In this document: one piece after another, positions 37,250 to 48,230 of the stretch | How positions within the stretch are numbered: position 1 is the first letter of the stretch | How the letters are laid out: the number at the start of each line of letters is the position of its first letter | From: Polyodon spathula | Lineage: Eukaryota > Chordata > Actinopteri > Acipenseriformes > Polyodontidae | NCBI RefSeq assembly: GCF_017654505.1 | Contig: NC_054534.1 | Location: 43,957,726-44,021,725 of the forward strand | Length of the DNA stretch: 64,000 bases | Reading direction: 5' to 3' | Notes under the pieces: model-generated | Database searches by the model: none | What the model saw: the letters and a program-made list of their open reading frames with translations, nothing else | Told to the model about the DNA's origin: nothing | Translations under genes and position numbers: made by a program

Positions 37250-38879
37250 TAGCCTGTGTAAAGACTAATTGATAGACAACTGAAAAACAATATTAGTGAA
37301 GTCAAAACTATGTTTATTGCTATAATACAAGAATATAACTATTTGAAGAAAGCACAGTGGATGAAATCTGTGCCACAGAAAATGGCTTTAATCACTTTTG
37401 AATAACATAGGACACACCCCTATAATGACATCATTTAAGACCCCTCCCCACTATACCTGGGTATGTGGCAAATTTCCAATCCTCATAAACATTCCTTTGC
37501 ATCTGTTATCTCTGAGATTCTCCCATCTCCCCATGCAACCAAGCAGAGCAGTACCAAGGACCCCCTTCACCAATGCCCATAAATGGTCATATTTGCTCTC
37601 CCTCTAGTCAATCTACAATTTATTGAATTTATTCCAAAATACCCCACCTAAACTCTGTACTCAATATCTCTCCAAATATTCTAACAATATGAATATGAAC
37701 TATCACATTTCCTTACAGTCGTGAACTCAAAAACCCTAAATACCACTCCCGGCTTCTTTGTTCAATTTGTAACAGAAAATAACAAAAGAATAATCAGTTC
37801 TAATACAAAAACTATTACAACATTCCTTACACCTGACTTGGTTTTCCAGGTGGAATTTCTTATTCAAGGATCCCATCTATCACTTGTATACTAGCCTGTA
37901 CCTGTTGTTTGGCAGAACTATAAAGTACCCCTTTATAAACCCCTGATGCAGGACATGTTTGTAATTAGAGATCAGTACTGTTAAAACGATTCACTGACTA
38001 TTGAGCAACACTTTTAACTTATAAGTTCCCAGTGTGACTTTTGCTACCTTTAAGAACAGGAACACATTTATTTGTTTATCTCGAATTCTATCTTACAGCA
38101 CCTGATTTAGTCTGTAAGGTGTGGCTGGACTTACAGCTAAACAGTGCCAGACGTGGTAGAGAGGTGGTGGAACTAGATGAAAACAGGCTATAATATGTGA
38201 CTAGTATAAAATGAAGCCACAAAAAATCACAAAAGCCACGTGGAGATAAACAAAGAGCAGCACAAATGTTTTATATATGCTTTACCAGAAAACTCCATAC
38301 TTCATCCTTTAAAAAATGCTGCCAAAGCTACATTTCAACACTCCTGCTTTTTATCTACACTCCAGCGTCTAAGGAAAACAGGAAGTCCTGGAGAGCGTCG
38401 TCCTCTCCGGTGCATCGACTCAAGAAAAAAAAAAAGGAAGAGACTCAAAACAAGCTGCACCACTGAGCAAACTAGTCCACCTACTGGACAATCTGTAAAA
38501 TTGTGCAACCAGCCATTTGTTTTAGTGAAATGAGCATTTAATGGCACAGTTCAATTAATCAATTAATGAATTACTGGAAATTATTATTTTTTTATTTATT
38601 TATTTAATTTATTAAGACTATTTTTCAGTTTAGTAATAGTTACATTGGAACTGTTTTTTGCAATGTAGTAATATATTGAAAAAATAAGTATATTTAATTT
38701 GAAATTAAAAAAATGTGTGTAGGGCCTATATCTTTATTTGAAAAAAATAGTAACCCATTTTATAAGTGCAGTAAGGCACTCCTGCGGCAGCCTTGTGCTT
38801 CACCCCTGGGTATGCAGTTATCTCAACACAACCAACACCAACTCGTGTCTTATTGCTCACGTAATCCTTGCCGGCACTG
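37250..38879. other. intergenic, nothing recognised
   Basis: AT-rich sequence with no family similarity seen. Confidence 0.35.
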
Positions 38880-38884
38880 TGTAG

Positions 38885-39055
38885 GTCAGCGGTCTCCAAT
38901 CCTGGTCCCGGAGGGCCAGTGTCCCTCTTGGTTTTTGTTTCAACTGTACCCTAAATTACTTAATTGGACTAATTGAATGCTTATTAGAAGCTTAATTGGT
39001 CCAATTAATTAATTTGTGTACAGTTAGAACAAAAACCAGGACAACGGTCTATAGT
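38885..39055. mobile_element. short palindromic non-autonomous DNA element
   Basis: The left end reads GTCTCCAATCCTGGTCCCGGAGGGCCAGTGTCC and the right side AGAACAAAAACCAGGACAACGGTC. The middle is largely self-complementary (ACTTAATTGGACTAATTGAAT...TTAATTGGTCCAATTAATTAA; GTTTTTGTT pairing with AACAAAAACC). This is the form of a MITE that is common in fish. The right terminal repeat looks shortened. Confidence 0.55.
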
Positions 39056-39059
39056 CTTT

Positions 39060-40800
39060 GTAGCCATTTACATCTTGATAAATGCCTACCAGATTCCCAG
39101 TGAAATTCAGCATCCTACACGTGAGGCTTAAGGTCTGTTATATTTACCAAATCTTACTCCTACACTTATTGTGGAAACAAAACATGACTTAAAAAAGGAG
39201 CAAAGCTTTAAATTTCTCCAGTATATCACATTTCAGGCCTCTGTCAGTAGTTCCATTGTAATAACTTCTAACATTTGTTTTTATTCTTTTTTTATTTTTA
39301 AAAAGTGAGGGTCAACACATTAGGCCTTTGGGAGTAGAGAAAAATGTATTGTACTGTCATTAATAGTTTGTTGAGGAATATGGTAATTGCAAAAGTTTTT
39401 TTTTTTTAGGAAAACCTGTACCAATGGGGTGCTTGAATGAGGAATGAAACCTAAATCTGGGTGTGTAGAGAAGGGTCCTGTTAGCTTTTTTTGTCCAGGC
39501 CCCCAAGGAAGCTCTTGGAAGTTCTTAAAATATATTTAAAGCTGCATAAATTCTGTGTTTAACTGCTGGCCCTTTTTTTCATGGGTTACAATCCCTTCAG
39601 GACCTAAACAGACTGCTGGCACTCATATAGATCATTACATTGTAAGACGGTGTGTAATTAAATACTGTGCATTGAGCTAAAGAGCCTGTTTCTGCCACAA
39701 GACCTTTACTGTACAGAAAAAAAAACTTAAGCTTTTTGTGGTCAGAACTAATCAATGTGAATAGGATTCACATGCACATTAAGTGAGCTTGGTGATAGTT
39801 AATTTAGCATTATTAACGATGTGATAACATGTATTGATCAAAATTCAGATTCTTCCGGTTTGTACTAATGCTTAGCACTGCTGGAGATAAAATGTCATTC
39901 TGCCTGCTTATAGTGCAATAGGCTATATGAAAATCTTAATACTGTATATTCCCTGGATATTCTTTAGACAAAAGCCTGCAAAGCAGTGCAGTACATTAGA
40001 CACTCACAAAGGTGTTCAATGCACAGTCAGGAAAAATCATGTGATAGAGAATATATATTAAAGCTTAAAGAACAAATACTATTTTATATTATTTATTTTT
40101 TAGCAGATGCCCTTATATGTCTTTTCATTAAATCTTTGGCCTTGCCCTTCAATGTAACCCTCCCCAATTTAGTTTGCTGATAGTGGAGATTGAATGAGGT
40201 ACTAGCCATTTGACTGCCGAATGTTCTGGTAATGAGTGTCTAACATGCTTGATGTTTACGATCTTAAATTATGGATTATACCGCCACCATGTGGATATTA
40301 TGTATATAATTTGCAGTATGATCAGGGGACCGGCTGATTATCAGTCATTTAGATATACTTTCAGGAAGTGTCCTATTGCTTGTGCTTTGCATTTATTACC
40401 AGTGTTGTAATAAAAAAAAGATGACATAAATAACATAATGGATGCTCGGGATTAAGGGCACTGAAGACAGATGTCATCTACTTATGCAAATAGCATGTAT
40501 AGCAGAAAGAGGCAGTGTAAGCAATCCCCATTGTGCCTTGTGTGTAGTAAAATTATGAATTGAGATTATGTAAATACTGTATTTATCTTTAGCCATGAAT
40601 ATGTCATGATGCAGTATTGGGCATTATTTTACTAATGATTACCGGTACATGGACTTCAGAACCTGGGACGCCAGTTTATATGATTTACATTTTCCTAATG
40701 TTTAATTTCTTCCTTGTTCATAGCCGATTGTGAGGCAGTAATGATACACAGTAGCATTGTTTGAGGCAACATTAACACTGGTAAGGTGATTCTTTCTAGT
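39060..40800. other. intergenic, nothing recognised
   Basis: AT-rich sequence without exon-like features. Confidence 0.35.
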
Positions 40801-40809
40801 TTCCTTAAT

Positions 40810-41015
40810 TATTTGTTTATTCTGCAGACATCTTTATCAAGGCGACTTACAGAGATTAGGTTGTGTGAACTATGCATCAGCTGCAGAGTCACTTACAACA
40901 ACGTTTCACCTGAAAGCACAAGCTTAAATGACTTGCTCAGGGTCACACAATGAGTCTGATTTGAACCAAGGACCTCCTGGTTACAAGCCCTTTTCTTTAA
41001 CCACACAGACTACTT
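40810..41015 (+). repeat. MIR/L2-tail-like SINE copy 2
   Basis: It has the same ordered blocks as 25942-26180 (AAGGCGACTTACAGAGATTAGG, GTGTGAACTATGCATCAGC, GGGTCACACAATGAGTCTG, GATTTGAACCAAGGACCTCC, TTTTCTTTAACCACACAGAC). It ends immediately beyond the inferred 3' end of gda. Confidence 0.65.
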
Positions 41016-41017
41016 AC

Positions 41018-41276
41018 ATTGGTGGAAAACATACTTTATTGGAACAAAAAGTAAGGCAATCTGGAGCACAAAACAAACTGAACAAGTGCATTGTATTATA
41101 TTTCTAATAATTAGAGCTTTGTCTGTAAAAATGCAGCAGTAAGATTATAAAAGATAAACAGAAGAGCCCTTAAAAGCAGTTTAAAATATTAATCAGCACA
41201 TGATAAAATACAGTTTATACTTGTAATGAAGGTTTTTATATAGCAAGTTTCATGTACAGTGAGTCAAAAGGACTCG
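41018..41276 (-). other. gda: gda 3' UTR (inferred)
   Basis: About 260 nt of non-coding sequence separates the stop codon from AATAAA (minus strand, 41040-41035). Cleavage is expected near 41018-41025, right where a SINE-like repeat (40810-41015) begins on the + strand. Confidence 0.6.
41035..41040 (-). terminator. gda: gda polyadenylation signal
   Basis: AATAAA on the minus strand in the context GTTCCAATAAAGTATG, 237 nt after the gda stop codon. It is the only good hexamer close to the last exon. Confidence 0.65.
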
Positions 41277-41341
41277 TCACTCCTTAAAAGGAACCACCTT
41301 CTTGCCAGCAACATAAACTTCCACCATATTCCGGTCATCGC
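41277..41341 (-). CDS. gda: gda final coding exon
   Basis: The acceptor is a short run of T followed by AG at 41343-41342, immediately preceded in the transcript by a long TA repeat. The exon encodes GDDRNMVEVYVAGKKVVPFKE and the TGA stop, matching the C-terminus of vertebrate guanine deaminase. Confidence 0.94.
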
Positions 41342-41345
41342 CTAA

Positions 41346-41423
<78 letters not shown>

Positions 41424-42350
41424 AGTGAATGTAAATAATTTCACAATAGAGGGGGTTACTAAAATAATGACAGCATAGACAAAACAGATTTCTTTATTTC
41501 ACAGGCTTTGGGATTTTATATTAATAAGAGTATAATAGTTTGTAAAATAGTGATGATTACTTGATACACAATTAATAAATAATTTCTAAGATTACATTTG
41601 AGTTTCCACAACTCGCCACAAGTATAATGTATCCTACTGTAGTTAATTATACACAAGCACAATATTTTTTTCCAGAGAAAAGAACAAATTGATCAAGGCA
41701 AAGTTAAGATGTGCTTCTAAAACACATGTATACTGTATTTTGCAACAAAATATCCTTTCACAAATTCAGATGACTCAGCAGAGAATTCATACAGCAGGTC
41801 AATGACTGCCAAAATTACTGTTGATCTTTCTGTCAGCATGTTAGCCAAATATATATTTCTGGGAATGATACACCCAAAAGAATATAGAGAAGTTGACTGT
41901 TTCTTATAAAAAGAGCTATATATTAATTCTGAAACAATGCATTAAACTCTATATTTCTTAAAATATTAATATCTCTGAAGTAACTCTTTCAATACTAAGT
42001 AACTTTGCAAACAGACAACTCTACAATAACTAATGAAACAGATTATTATATAGAAAGAAGCCTATAAAAAGTATACAAGTGCATACCCAAGACTGAAGTT
42101 GGATGACTGGTCTTATGTGTTTTGTGGTTTATTTTTTCTGAACTGAACTAGCAGTAGTCCTAGAACTTGGAATTCAGCAGCATTTAAAAAAGTTACCTGC
42201 AGTGACCCTATGGGCACAAAGTGAATAAATGAGAAAAATGTGTGCGCCAATCTTAGGAATTAAATCATACTCACCCAAGTTTAAGAACTTTTCAACAACA
42301 ACCTGAAAGGTAAACACATTGCAATTAATCAATAGTAGACACACATTTGC

Positions 42351-42431
<81 letters not shown>

Positions 42432-44055
42432 CAGTGCCTTGCAAAAGTATTCAGACCCCTGACCAATTCTCTCATATTACCAAATTACAAATGGTACATT
42501 GAAATTTCGTTCTGTTTGATATTTTATTTTTAAACACTGAAACTCAGAATCAATTATTGTAAGGTGACACTGGTTTTATGCTGGGAAATATTTTTAAGAA
42601 AAATAAAAAACTGAAATATCTTGCTTGCATAAGTATTCAACCCCTGTGCTGTGGAAGCTCCCAGTTTGCACCGATGAAAGAAATTGCCCTAACAAGGACA
42701 CAATTGCCTTACCATTGGCCTCCACCTGTGAACCATTAAAGTTGCTGTCACATTTTCTGGATAAAAACCACACTGTTGAAGGATCATTGGTAAGGCTGTG
42801 AATCTGAAGGAAAATGAAGACCAAAGAGCATTCTACAGAAGTTAGAGATAAAGTAATGCAAATGAATAGATTAGGGAAAGGGTACAAAATAATATCCAAG
42901 TGTATGGATATCCCAGTGAGCACAGTTGGATCAATAATTAGGAAGTGGAAGTTGCATCACACCACCCAGGCACTGCCAAGAAAAGGCAGTCTCTCAAAAC
43001 TCAGCGCTCAAACAAGAAGGAGACTTGTGAGAGAAGCCACAGAGAGGCCAACAATCACTTTGAAGGAGCTACAGAGTTCAGTGGCTGGGAGTGGAGTAAT
43101 GGTGACCCGGTCAACATTATCAAGAGCTCTGCATAACAATGGCATGTATGGGAGGGTGGCAAGAAAGAAGCCATTACTCAAAAAGTACCATCTGAAAGCA
43201 CGTCTGGAGTTTGCCAGAAAGCATGAGAGTGACCCAGCTGCGATGTGGGAAAAGGTTTTGTGGTCAGATGAGACCAAGATAGAGGTTTTTGGCCAAAACT
43301 CAAAGCGCTGTGTGTGGCGCAAACCTAACACTGCCCATGCTTCAAGACACAGCATCCTTACAGTGAAGTATGGTAGTGGCAGCATCATGCTGTGGGGATG
43401 CTTCTCATCAGCAGGGACTGGGCATCTTGTTACAATTGAAGGAATAATGGATGGCGCAAAATACAGGAAAATACTGCAAGAGAATCTGCTTCAGTCTGCT
43501 AAAAAACTGAAGCTTGGGAGGAAATTCACCTTTCAGCAGGACAATGATCCCAAGCACAAGGCCAAAGCAACATAGGAGTGGCTCAAGAACAAAAAGGTGA
43601 ATGTCCTACAGTAGCCCAGTCAAAGTATTGATCTCAATCCCATTGAGAATCTGTAGCACTATTTGAAAATTGCGGTCCACAAGCGTCGTCCAACCAACCT
43701 GAACAACCTGGAGCAAATCTGCTAAGAAGAATAGGCCAAAATCACTCCATCACTGTGTGCAAAGCTGGTACATACTTACCCCAAAAGACTTAAAGCTGTT
43801 ATTGCAGCGAAAGGTGGCTCTACCAAATATTAATGTGTGGGGGTCGATACTTATGCAAACAAGATATTTCAGTTTTTTATTTTTCTTAAAAATATTTCCC
43901 AACATAAAACCAATGTCACCTTACAATAATTGATTCTGAGTTTAATTATTTTAAAATAAAATATTGAAAGGAACGAAATTTCTATGTACCATTTGTAATT
44001 CAGTAATATGAGAGAATTGGTCAGGGGTCTGAATACTTTTGCAAGGCACTGTGTG

Positions 44056-44132
<77 letters not shown>

Positions 44133-45871
44133 TGTGCAAAAGTTTTAGGCAGGTGTGAAAAAATGCTGTAAAGTAAGAATGCTTTCAAAAATAGACATGT
44201 TAATAGTTTAGATTTATCAATTAACAAAATGCAAAGAGAGTGAACAGAAGAAAAATCTACAACAAATCAATATTTGGTGTGACCACCCTTTGCCTTCAAA
44301 ACAGCATCAATTCTTCTAGGTACACTTGCACACAGTTTTTGAAGGAACTCAGCAGGTAGGTTGGCCCAAACATCTTGGAGAACTAACCACAGTTCTTCTG
44401 TGGATTTAGGCATCCTCAGTTGCTTCTCTCTCTTCATGTAATCCCAGACAGATTCGATGATATTGAGATCAGGGCTCTGTGGGGGCCATACCATCACTTC
44501 CAGGACTCCTTGTTCTTCTTTATGCTGAAGATAGTTCTTAATGACTTTCGCTGTATGTTTGGCTCGTTGTCATGCTGCAGAATAAATTTGGGGCCAATCA
44601 GATGCCTCCCTGATGGTATTGCATGATGGATAAGTATCAGCCTGTACTTCTCAGCACTGAGGAGACCAGTAATTCTGACCAAATCCCCAACTCCATTTGC
44701 AGAAATGCAGCCCCAAACTTGCAAGGAACCTCCACCATGCTTCACTGTTGCCTGCAGACACTCATTCGTGTACCGCTCTCCAGCCCTTCGGCGAACAAAC
44801 TGTCTTCTGCTACAGCCAAATATTTCAAATTTTGACTCATCAGTCCAGAGCACCTGCTGCCATTTTTCTGCACCCCAGTTCCTGTGTTTTTGTGCATAGT
44901 TGAGTCTCTTGGCCTTGTTTCCACGTCGGAGGTATGGCTTTTTGGCCACAAGTCTTCCATGAAGGCCACTTCTGACCAGGCTTCTCCGGACAGTAGATGG
45001 GTGTACCAGGGTCCCACTGTTTTCTGCCAATTCTGAGCTGATGGCATTGCTGGACATCTTCCGATTGTGAAGGAAAGTAAGCATGATGTGTCTTTCATCA
45101 GCTGCATTAAGTTTCCTTGGCCGACCACTGCGTCTACGGACCTTGCTGATGCAGTATAACTACCTTGTATCTTGTTGCTGTGCTCAGTCTTGCCATGGTG
45201 TATGACTTTTGACAGTAAACTGTCTTCAGCAACCTCACCTTGTTAACTGAATTTGGCCTTCTTCACCCAGTTTTATTCCTCCTACACAGCTATTTCTGTT
45301 TCAGTTAGTAATTGTGTTTCAGCCTACATATTGAATTGATGATCATTAGCACCTGTTTGGTATAATTGTTTAATCATACACCTGACAATATGCCTACAAA
45401 ATCCCTGACTTTGTGCAAGTGTACCTAGAAGAATTGATGCTGTTTTGAAGGCAAAGGATGGTCACACCAAATATGGATTTGATTTAAATTTTTCTTCTGT
45501 TGACTCACTTTGCATTTAGTTAATTGATAAATATAATCTATTAACATGTTTGTTTTTGAAAACATTCTTACTTTACAGCATTTTTTTTTTTCACACCTGC
45601 CTGAAACTTTTGCACAGTACTGCAAACTGTAAGGCCATTTTTACCACTTTACACATCCCTTTTGACACCATGGTACAAATGTGTAGGGATAGATTATATA
45701 TATATATATATATATCTAATATATATATATATATTGATAATATTATATATATATATATATTATTATAACTTTTTACTTTAAAGATACATTTCTATGTAAC
45801 ATTAAGTATTATATCTCTTAACCAGTCCCCAGGACTCTGAAAACGTTCCGTGACATATATGCCATACGTAT

Positions 45872-45931
<60 letters not shown>

Positions 45932-46275
45932 TGTACTGTAGAAGAAGCTGCCAAATTCAGCTAACAAGGTGAGGTTGCTGAAGACAGTTTACTGTCAAAA
46001 GTCATACACCATGGCAAGACTGAGCACAACAACATTAGGACCTAATAACCTACAGCAGAAACAGCAATTCAGTTATGTTGCTTGATAAATAGCAATGGAT
46101 TGTTTGACTGTTAATCAATGTGAATAGATGTAAATGATTGATCAATCAATAAATACCTCAAAAGGTTCACCAGCAAAAACATCAAAAGGCCCATCTGGGA
46201 TTGAAGGATTTACAAGCACTGCATCAAAGTCCTTGCCCACTTCAAAGTTTCCAATGGTGTCTTCCAAAGCCAATG
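41277..46275 (-). CDS. gda: guanine deaminase, last three coding exons (5' part outside the window)
   Basis: Guanine deaminase hydrolyses guanine to xanthine and ammonia in purine catabolism; it is a cytosolic zinc amidohydrolase. Three exons on the minus strand join in frame: 46157-46275 (119 nt), 42275-42302 (28 nt) and 41277-41341 (65 nt, ending TGA at 41279-41277). They encode the C-terminal ~70 residues, including IGNFEVGKDFDAVLVNPS, then EKFLNLGDDRN and VEVYVAGKKVVPF, which match the C-terminus of vertebrate GDA. This is the last part of the amidohydrolase fold; the metal ligands and catalytic residues are in exons not seen here. All junctions have GT/AG ends. The gene converges on zfand5, as in human 9q21. 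The upstream intron extends from 46276 apparently past 64000. I found no stop or frameshift in these exons. Confidence 0.93.
41351..41419. repeat. (TA)n microsatellite against the last gda acceptor
   Basis: About 34 TA units. In gda orientation only a nine-T run separates the repeat from the AG of the final exon. Confidence 0.95.
42275..42302 (-). CDS. gda: gda 28-nt microexon
   Basis: The acceptor is CCTTTCAG (AG at 42304-42303) and the donor is TTGG|GTGAGT. It encodes VVVEKFLNL plus the first base of a Gly codon, which links in frame to the final exon. A TA microsatellite begins about 50 bp upstream in the transcript and a Tc1-like element about 130 bp upstream. Confidence 0.9.
42351..42427. 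repeat. (TA)n microsatellite beside a Tc1-like element
   Basis: About 38 TA units between the gda microexon and the left end of the Tc1-like element starting at 42432. Confidence 0.95.
42432..44051 (+). mobile_element. Tc1-like transposon with both terminal inverted repeats
   Basis: The left end CAGTGCCTTGCAAAAGTATTC is the reverse complement of the right end GAATACTTTTGCAAGGCACTG, and similarity continues inward for about 200 bp (including GACCAATTCTCTCATATTAC). TA precedes the left end (42430-42431); the right flank reads TG, probably a mutated TA. The element is 1,620 bp, normal for the family. It is inserted in a TA-rich microsatellite within a gda intron, opposite in strand to gda. Confidence 0.92.
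42814..43834 (+). pseudogene. Tc1-like transposase with premature stops
   Basis: The start region MKTKEHSTEVRDKVMQMNRLGKGYK is the normal N-terminus of this transposase group. A helix-turn-helix (STVGSIIRKWKLH), the linker, Asp in LWSDETKIEVFG and Asp in [14 protein letters not shown] are intact. A TAG at 43573-43575 then interrupts the frame (normally a Leu codon). Two more stops follow, around 43614 and 43656. The Glu of NPIENL and the C-terminus AAKGGSTKY are still recognisable. A once-complete transposase disabled by point mutation. Confidence 0.92.
44059..44132. repeat. (TA)n(CA)n compound microsatellite between two Tc1-like elements
   Basis: TA units (44059-44104) followed by CA units (44105-44132) fill the gap between the right end of one element and the left end of the next. 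Confidence 0.95.
44131..45618 (-). mobile_element. second Tc1-like transposon, different family
   Basis: The ends ACTGTGCAAAAGTTTTAGGCAGGTGTGAAAAA and TTTTTTCACACCTGCCTGAAACTTTTGCACAGT are inverted repeats, and the similarity extends inward about 200 bp (including TTAATTGATAAAT). The length is about 1.49 kb. The transposase reads on the minus strand. The element is unrelated in its terminal repeats to its neighbour at 42432-44051. Confidence 0.9.
44267..45196 (-). pseudogene. Tc1-like transposase with frameshifts
   Basis: It starts MARLSTATRYKV at 45196. The N-terminal region then shifts frame near 45130-45090, before MLTFLHNRKMSSNAISSELA. The DDE domain shows Asp in VLWTDESKFEIFG and Asp in ILQHDNEP, then a further frameshift near 44520-44550, then SPDLNIIESVWD with the catalytic Glu. 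It ends VLKAKGGHTKY. All three catalytic acids survive, but the frame is broken at least twice. Confidence 0.9.
45690..45930. repeat. cluster of (TA)n tracts
   Basis: Three TA tracts (about 45697-45735, 45741-45762 and 45874-45927) within 240 bp of gda intron. Confidence 0.9.
45945..46033 (+). mobile_element. internal fragment of the second Tc1-like family
   Basis: About 90 bp, including AAGGTGAGGTTGCTGAAGAC and CATGGCAAGACTGAGCACA, is nearly identical to the reverse complement of the region around the transposase start at 45180-45250. It lacks both terminal repeats, so it is a scrap in opposite orientation. Confidence 0.8.
46157..46275 (-). CDS. gda: gda antepenultimate coding exon
   Basis: The minus-strand acceptor is TTAACAG (AG at 46277-46276) and the donor is GAG|GTATTT (GT at 46156-46155). 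It begins with the last two bases of a split Ala codon and runs LALEDTIGNFEVGKDFD through GPFDVFAGEPFE, ending on a codon boundary. Homologous to the GDA segment that follows GGSQ in human. Confidence 0.94.
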
Positions 46276-46560
46276 CTGTTAAAACACATATTCTGTATTT
46301 AATGCATTAATTTCAGCAAAATGTGTTCTTAATCAAGGATACACATTAATCCCTATTATGAGTTATAGGAAAGGTCATTAAAAGGTTACATTTGATTATT
46401 TTATTTTTTATGCAAGGCTTGGTTTAGCAATATTTTTTACTTCGAAAAATTAACTGTTTCACCTTCTAGAATACTGTACATTCTTTTGGGGGAGGTCAAC
46501 TAAAAATGTTAACCACTGTGGCATACTCAGCAATAAAGCATTGATAATAACTTGCTAATC
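46276..46560. other. gda intron, nothing recognised
   Basis: AT-rich intron immediately upstream of the 119-nt exon; no other gda exon was found from here to the window end. Confidence 0.4.
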
Positions 46561-47220
46561 CCAGTAGCGACCTCAATCTTGGTTTTGGGTATCGCTGTGT
46601 CTACCAAATCCGTTTTCACCAAAGATTTAGGTGACAATGGATTTCACCCTTCCATTCTCCATAAAAAAATCCCAAATATTGAGTCTCTGATTTGGCAAAC
46701 ACACATTTTCGCAAGTTAGCGGTCGACCAGGCTACCCTTAGAGACTGAAGGACGGCTGTAACCCTAGCCAAATACTCTTGCCAGGTGGAGCTGTAAATCA
46801 CCAACCACATCATCAATATACGCTGCTGCATAGTCATGATGTGGGTGTAAAACCTAGTCCGTCAGTCTCTGAAAGGCAGCGGGTGCATCATGTAGCCCAA
46901 ATGGCATGGTTTTGAAGTGAAACAGTCTTTCTGGTGTTGAAAATGCAGTTTTCTCTCTAGAGCTGCAGTTAAGGGGTTCTGAGATAAACTTTGCCTTTCC
47001 CAGTCTAACTAGAAGTTCGTTGACCCGAGGCATAGGGTGCGCATTGAACTTGGCAATAACGTTTACTTTCCGGAAGTCTACACAGAAGCGATTGGTGCCT
47101 TCTTTCTTGGACAATATGACAGTTGGACTGCACAGGCTCAATCATCCCAAGTTCAAGCATGTCCCATACCTCTTTGTGAACGCCACTTCGTCGACTTTCT
47201 GGGATCTGGTTATTTAAAAT
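46560..47220 (-). pseudogene. Ty3/Gypsy-like reverse transcriptase fragment
   Basis: Minus-strand pieces encode HKEVWDMLELGMIEPVQSN, then KEGTNRFCVDFRKVNVIAKF, AHPMPRVNELL, REKTAFSTPERLFHFKTMPFGL, a YIDD active-site box (near 46808-46820) and, in another frame, RKCVFAKSETQYLGF. The order matches Gypsy reverse transcriptase. The segment carrying the first catalytic Asp (between KFIS and SREKTAF) is deleted, and there are several frameshifts. Old inactive fragment; no LTR is confidently linked to it. Confidence 0.8.
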
Positions 47221-47639
47221 GATCACTAAACTATGAGATTTTAATTATATTATCACTTGCACGCTATGTTTGTTGTATGGTACAAGGCAATAAAGGCCTG
47301 CACAGTTTAACAAGCCTCCAACCAATGAAAACACGTACAAGTTGGAAATGGTTCTTTATTGGCTGATCTCTACAGATCAACAAAAATTATGTGGGAGGGA
47401 GCATGGAGCATGATGGAGGGAGTTTCAGAGGAGGGCGCACATGACGACTCCTTTTTGCCTGATGTACAAAGACGTCCTAATATGGACACCATATCAATGG
47501 AACTTTCACTGACTGCACCTGACTCTTCATTGCTGGTAGATTCTGTGCTTGCTTAAATGACCTAAGAAATCATTGATTTTGCTACTTTTCCGTTCATGTC
47601 ATAACTTTCATTTGCTTGAAATGTAATTGTGAGGCGAGA

Positions 47640-48230
47640 GTGTATTAAATGGAATGTCCAGACAGTAATTTATGTGTACAGAAATAAAATAATTTATTTT
47701 TATTATCTATACACAACAAAATAATTAAATAACAAAAGAAAACAAAATGGTGTGAGGGAAGGAGTGCAGGGGTGAAATCCAAAACAGACCGTGATAACAC
47801 GTCTTTAATCATCTTCGTGGCGAACCATACATAAACAAAAAAAGACAAAAGAAATGTTAGTGTTTTTTTTAAAAAATCCCGCCGCACCAACCTAGTCTCT
47901 CTCTCCACCCGTTACTCCTCCTATTTGACTTTCGGCCCAACCCCGAACACAGTAGTACGTTCCCTTTAGTATGTAATGTTCCGCCTCTGTAGTCAGTGGA
48001 ACACCAATCCCCAACTGACAAGTGTCCTTATCCTTGACTTGACTCCAGTGGCTGGAATTTACATACTCGTACTTCCGCCCCTCACCAAGGTGCCGCCCCT
48101 CAAAAGATGACCTTTGCCATGGTCACGAGATCTTGGTAAGGGAAGTCCCGAGTTGGTTTGATGCCATCTACTGTCGGGAGGCTGAATCACAGACCGAAAT
48201 CCCTTTGACTCATCACAGTAATGTTTAACA
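47640..48230 (-). repeat. possible LTR or non-autonomous repeat
   Basis: This GC- and CpG-richer stretch contrasts with its AT-rich flanks. On the minus strand it reads from GAGGGGCGGCACCTTGGTGAGGGGCGGAAG through GTTCGCCACGAAGATG to an ATAATAAAAATAAA-rich end. The layout suggests an LTR with a polyadenylation region, but no TG...CA ends or target duplication were identified. Confidence 0.3.

Noticed and set aside
46616..47226. A domesticated Gypsy-derived host gene
   Set aside because: The frame is broken several times and the segment with the first catalytic Asp is deleted; this is a fossil.
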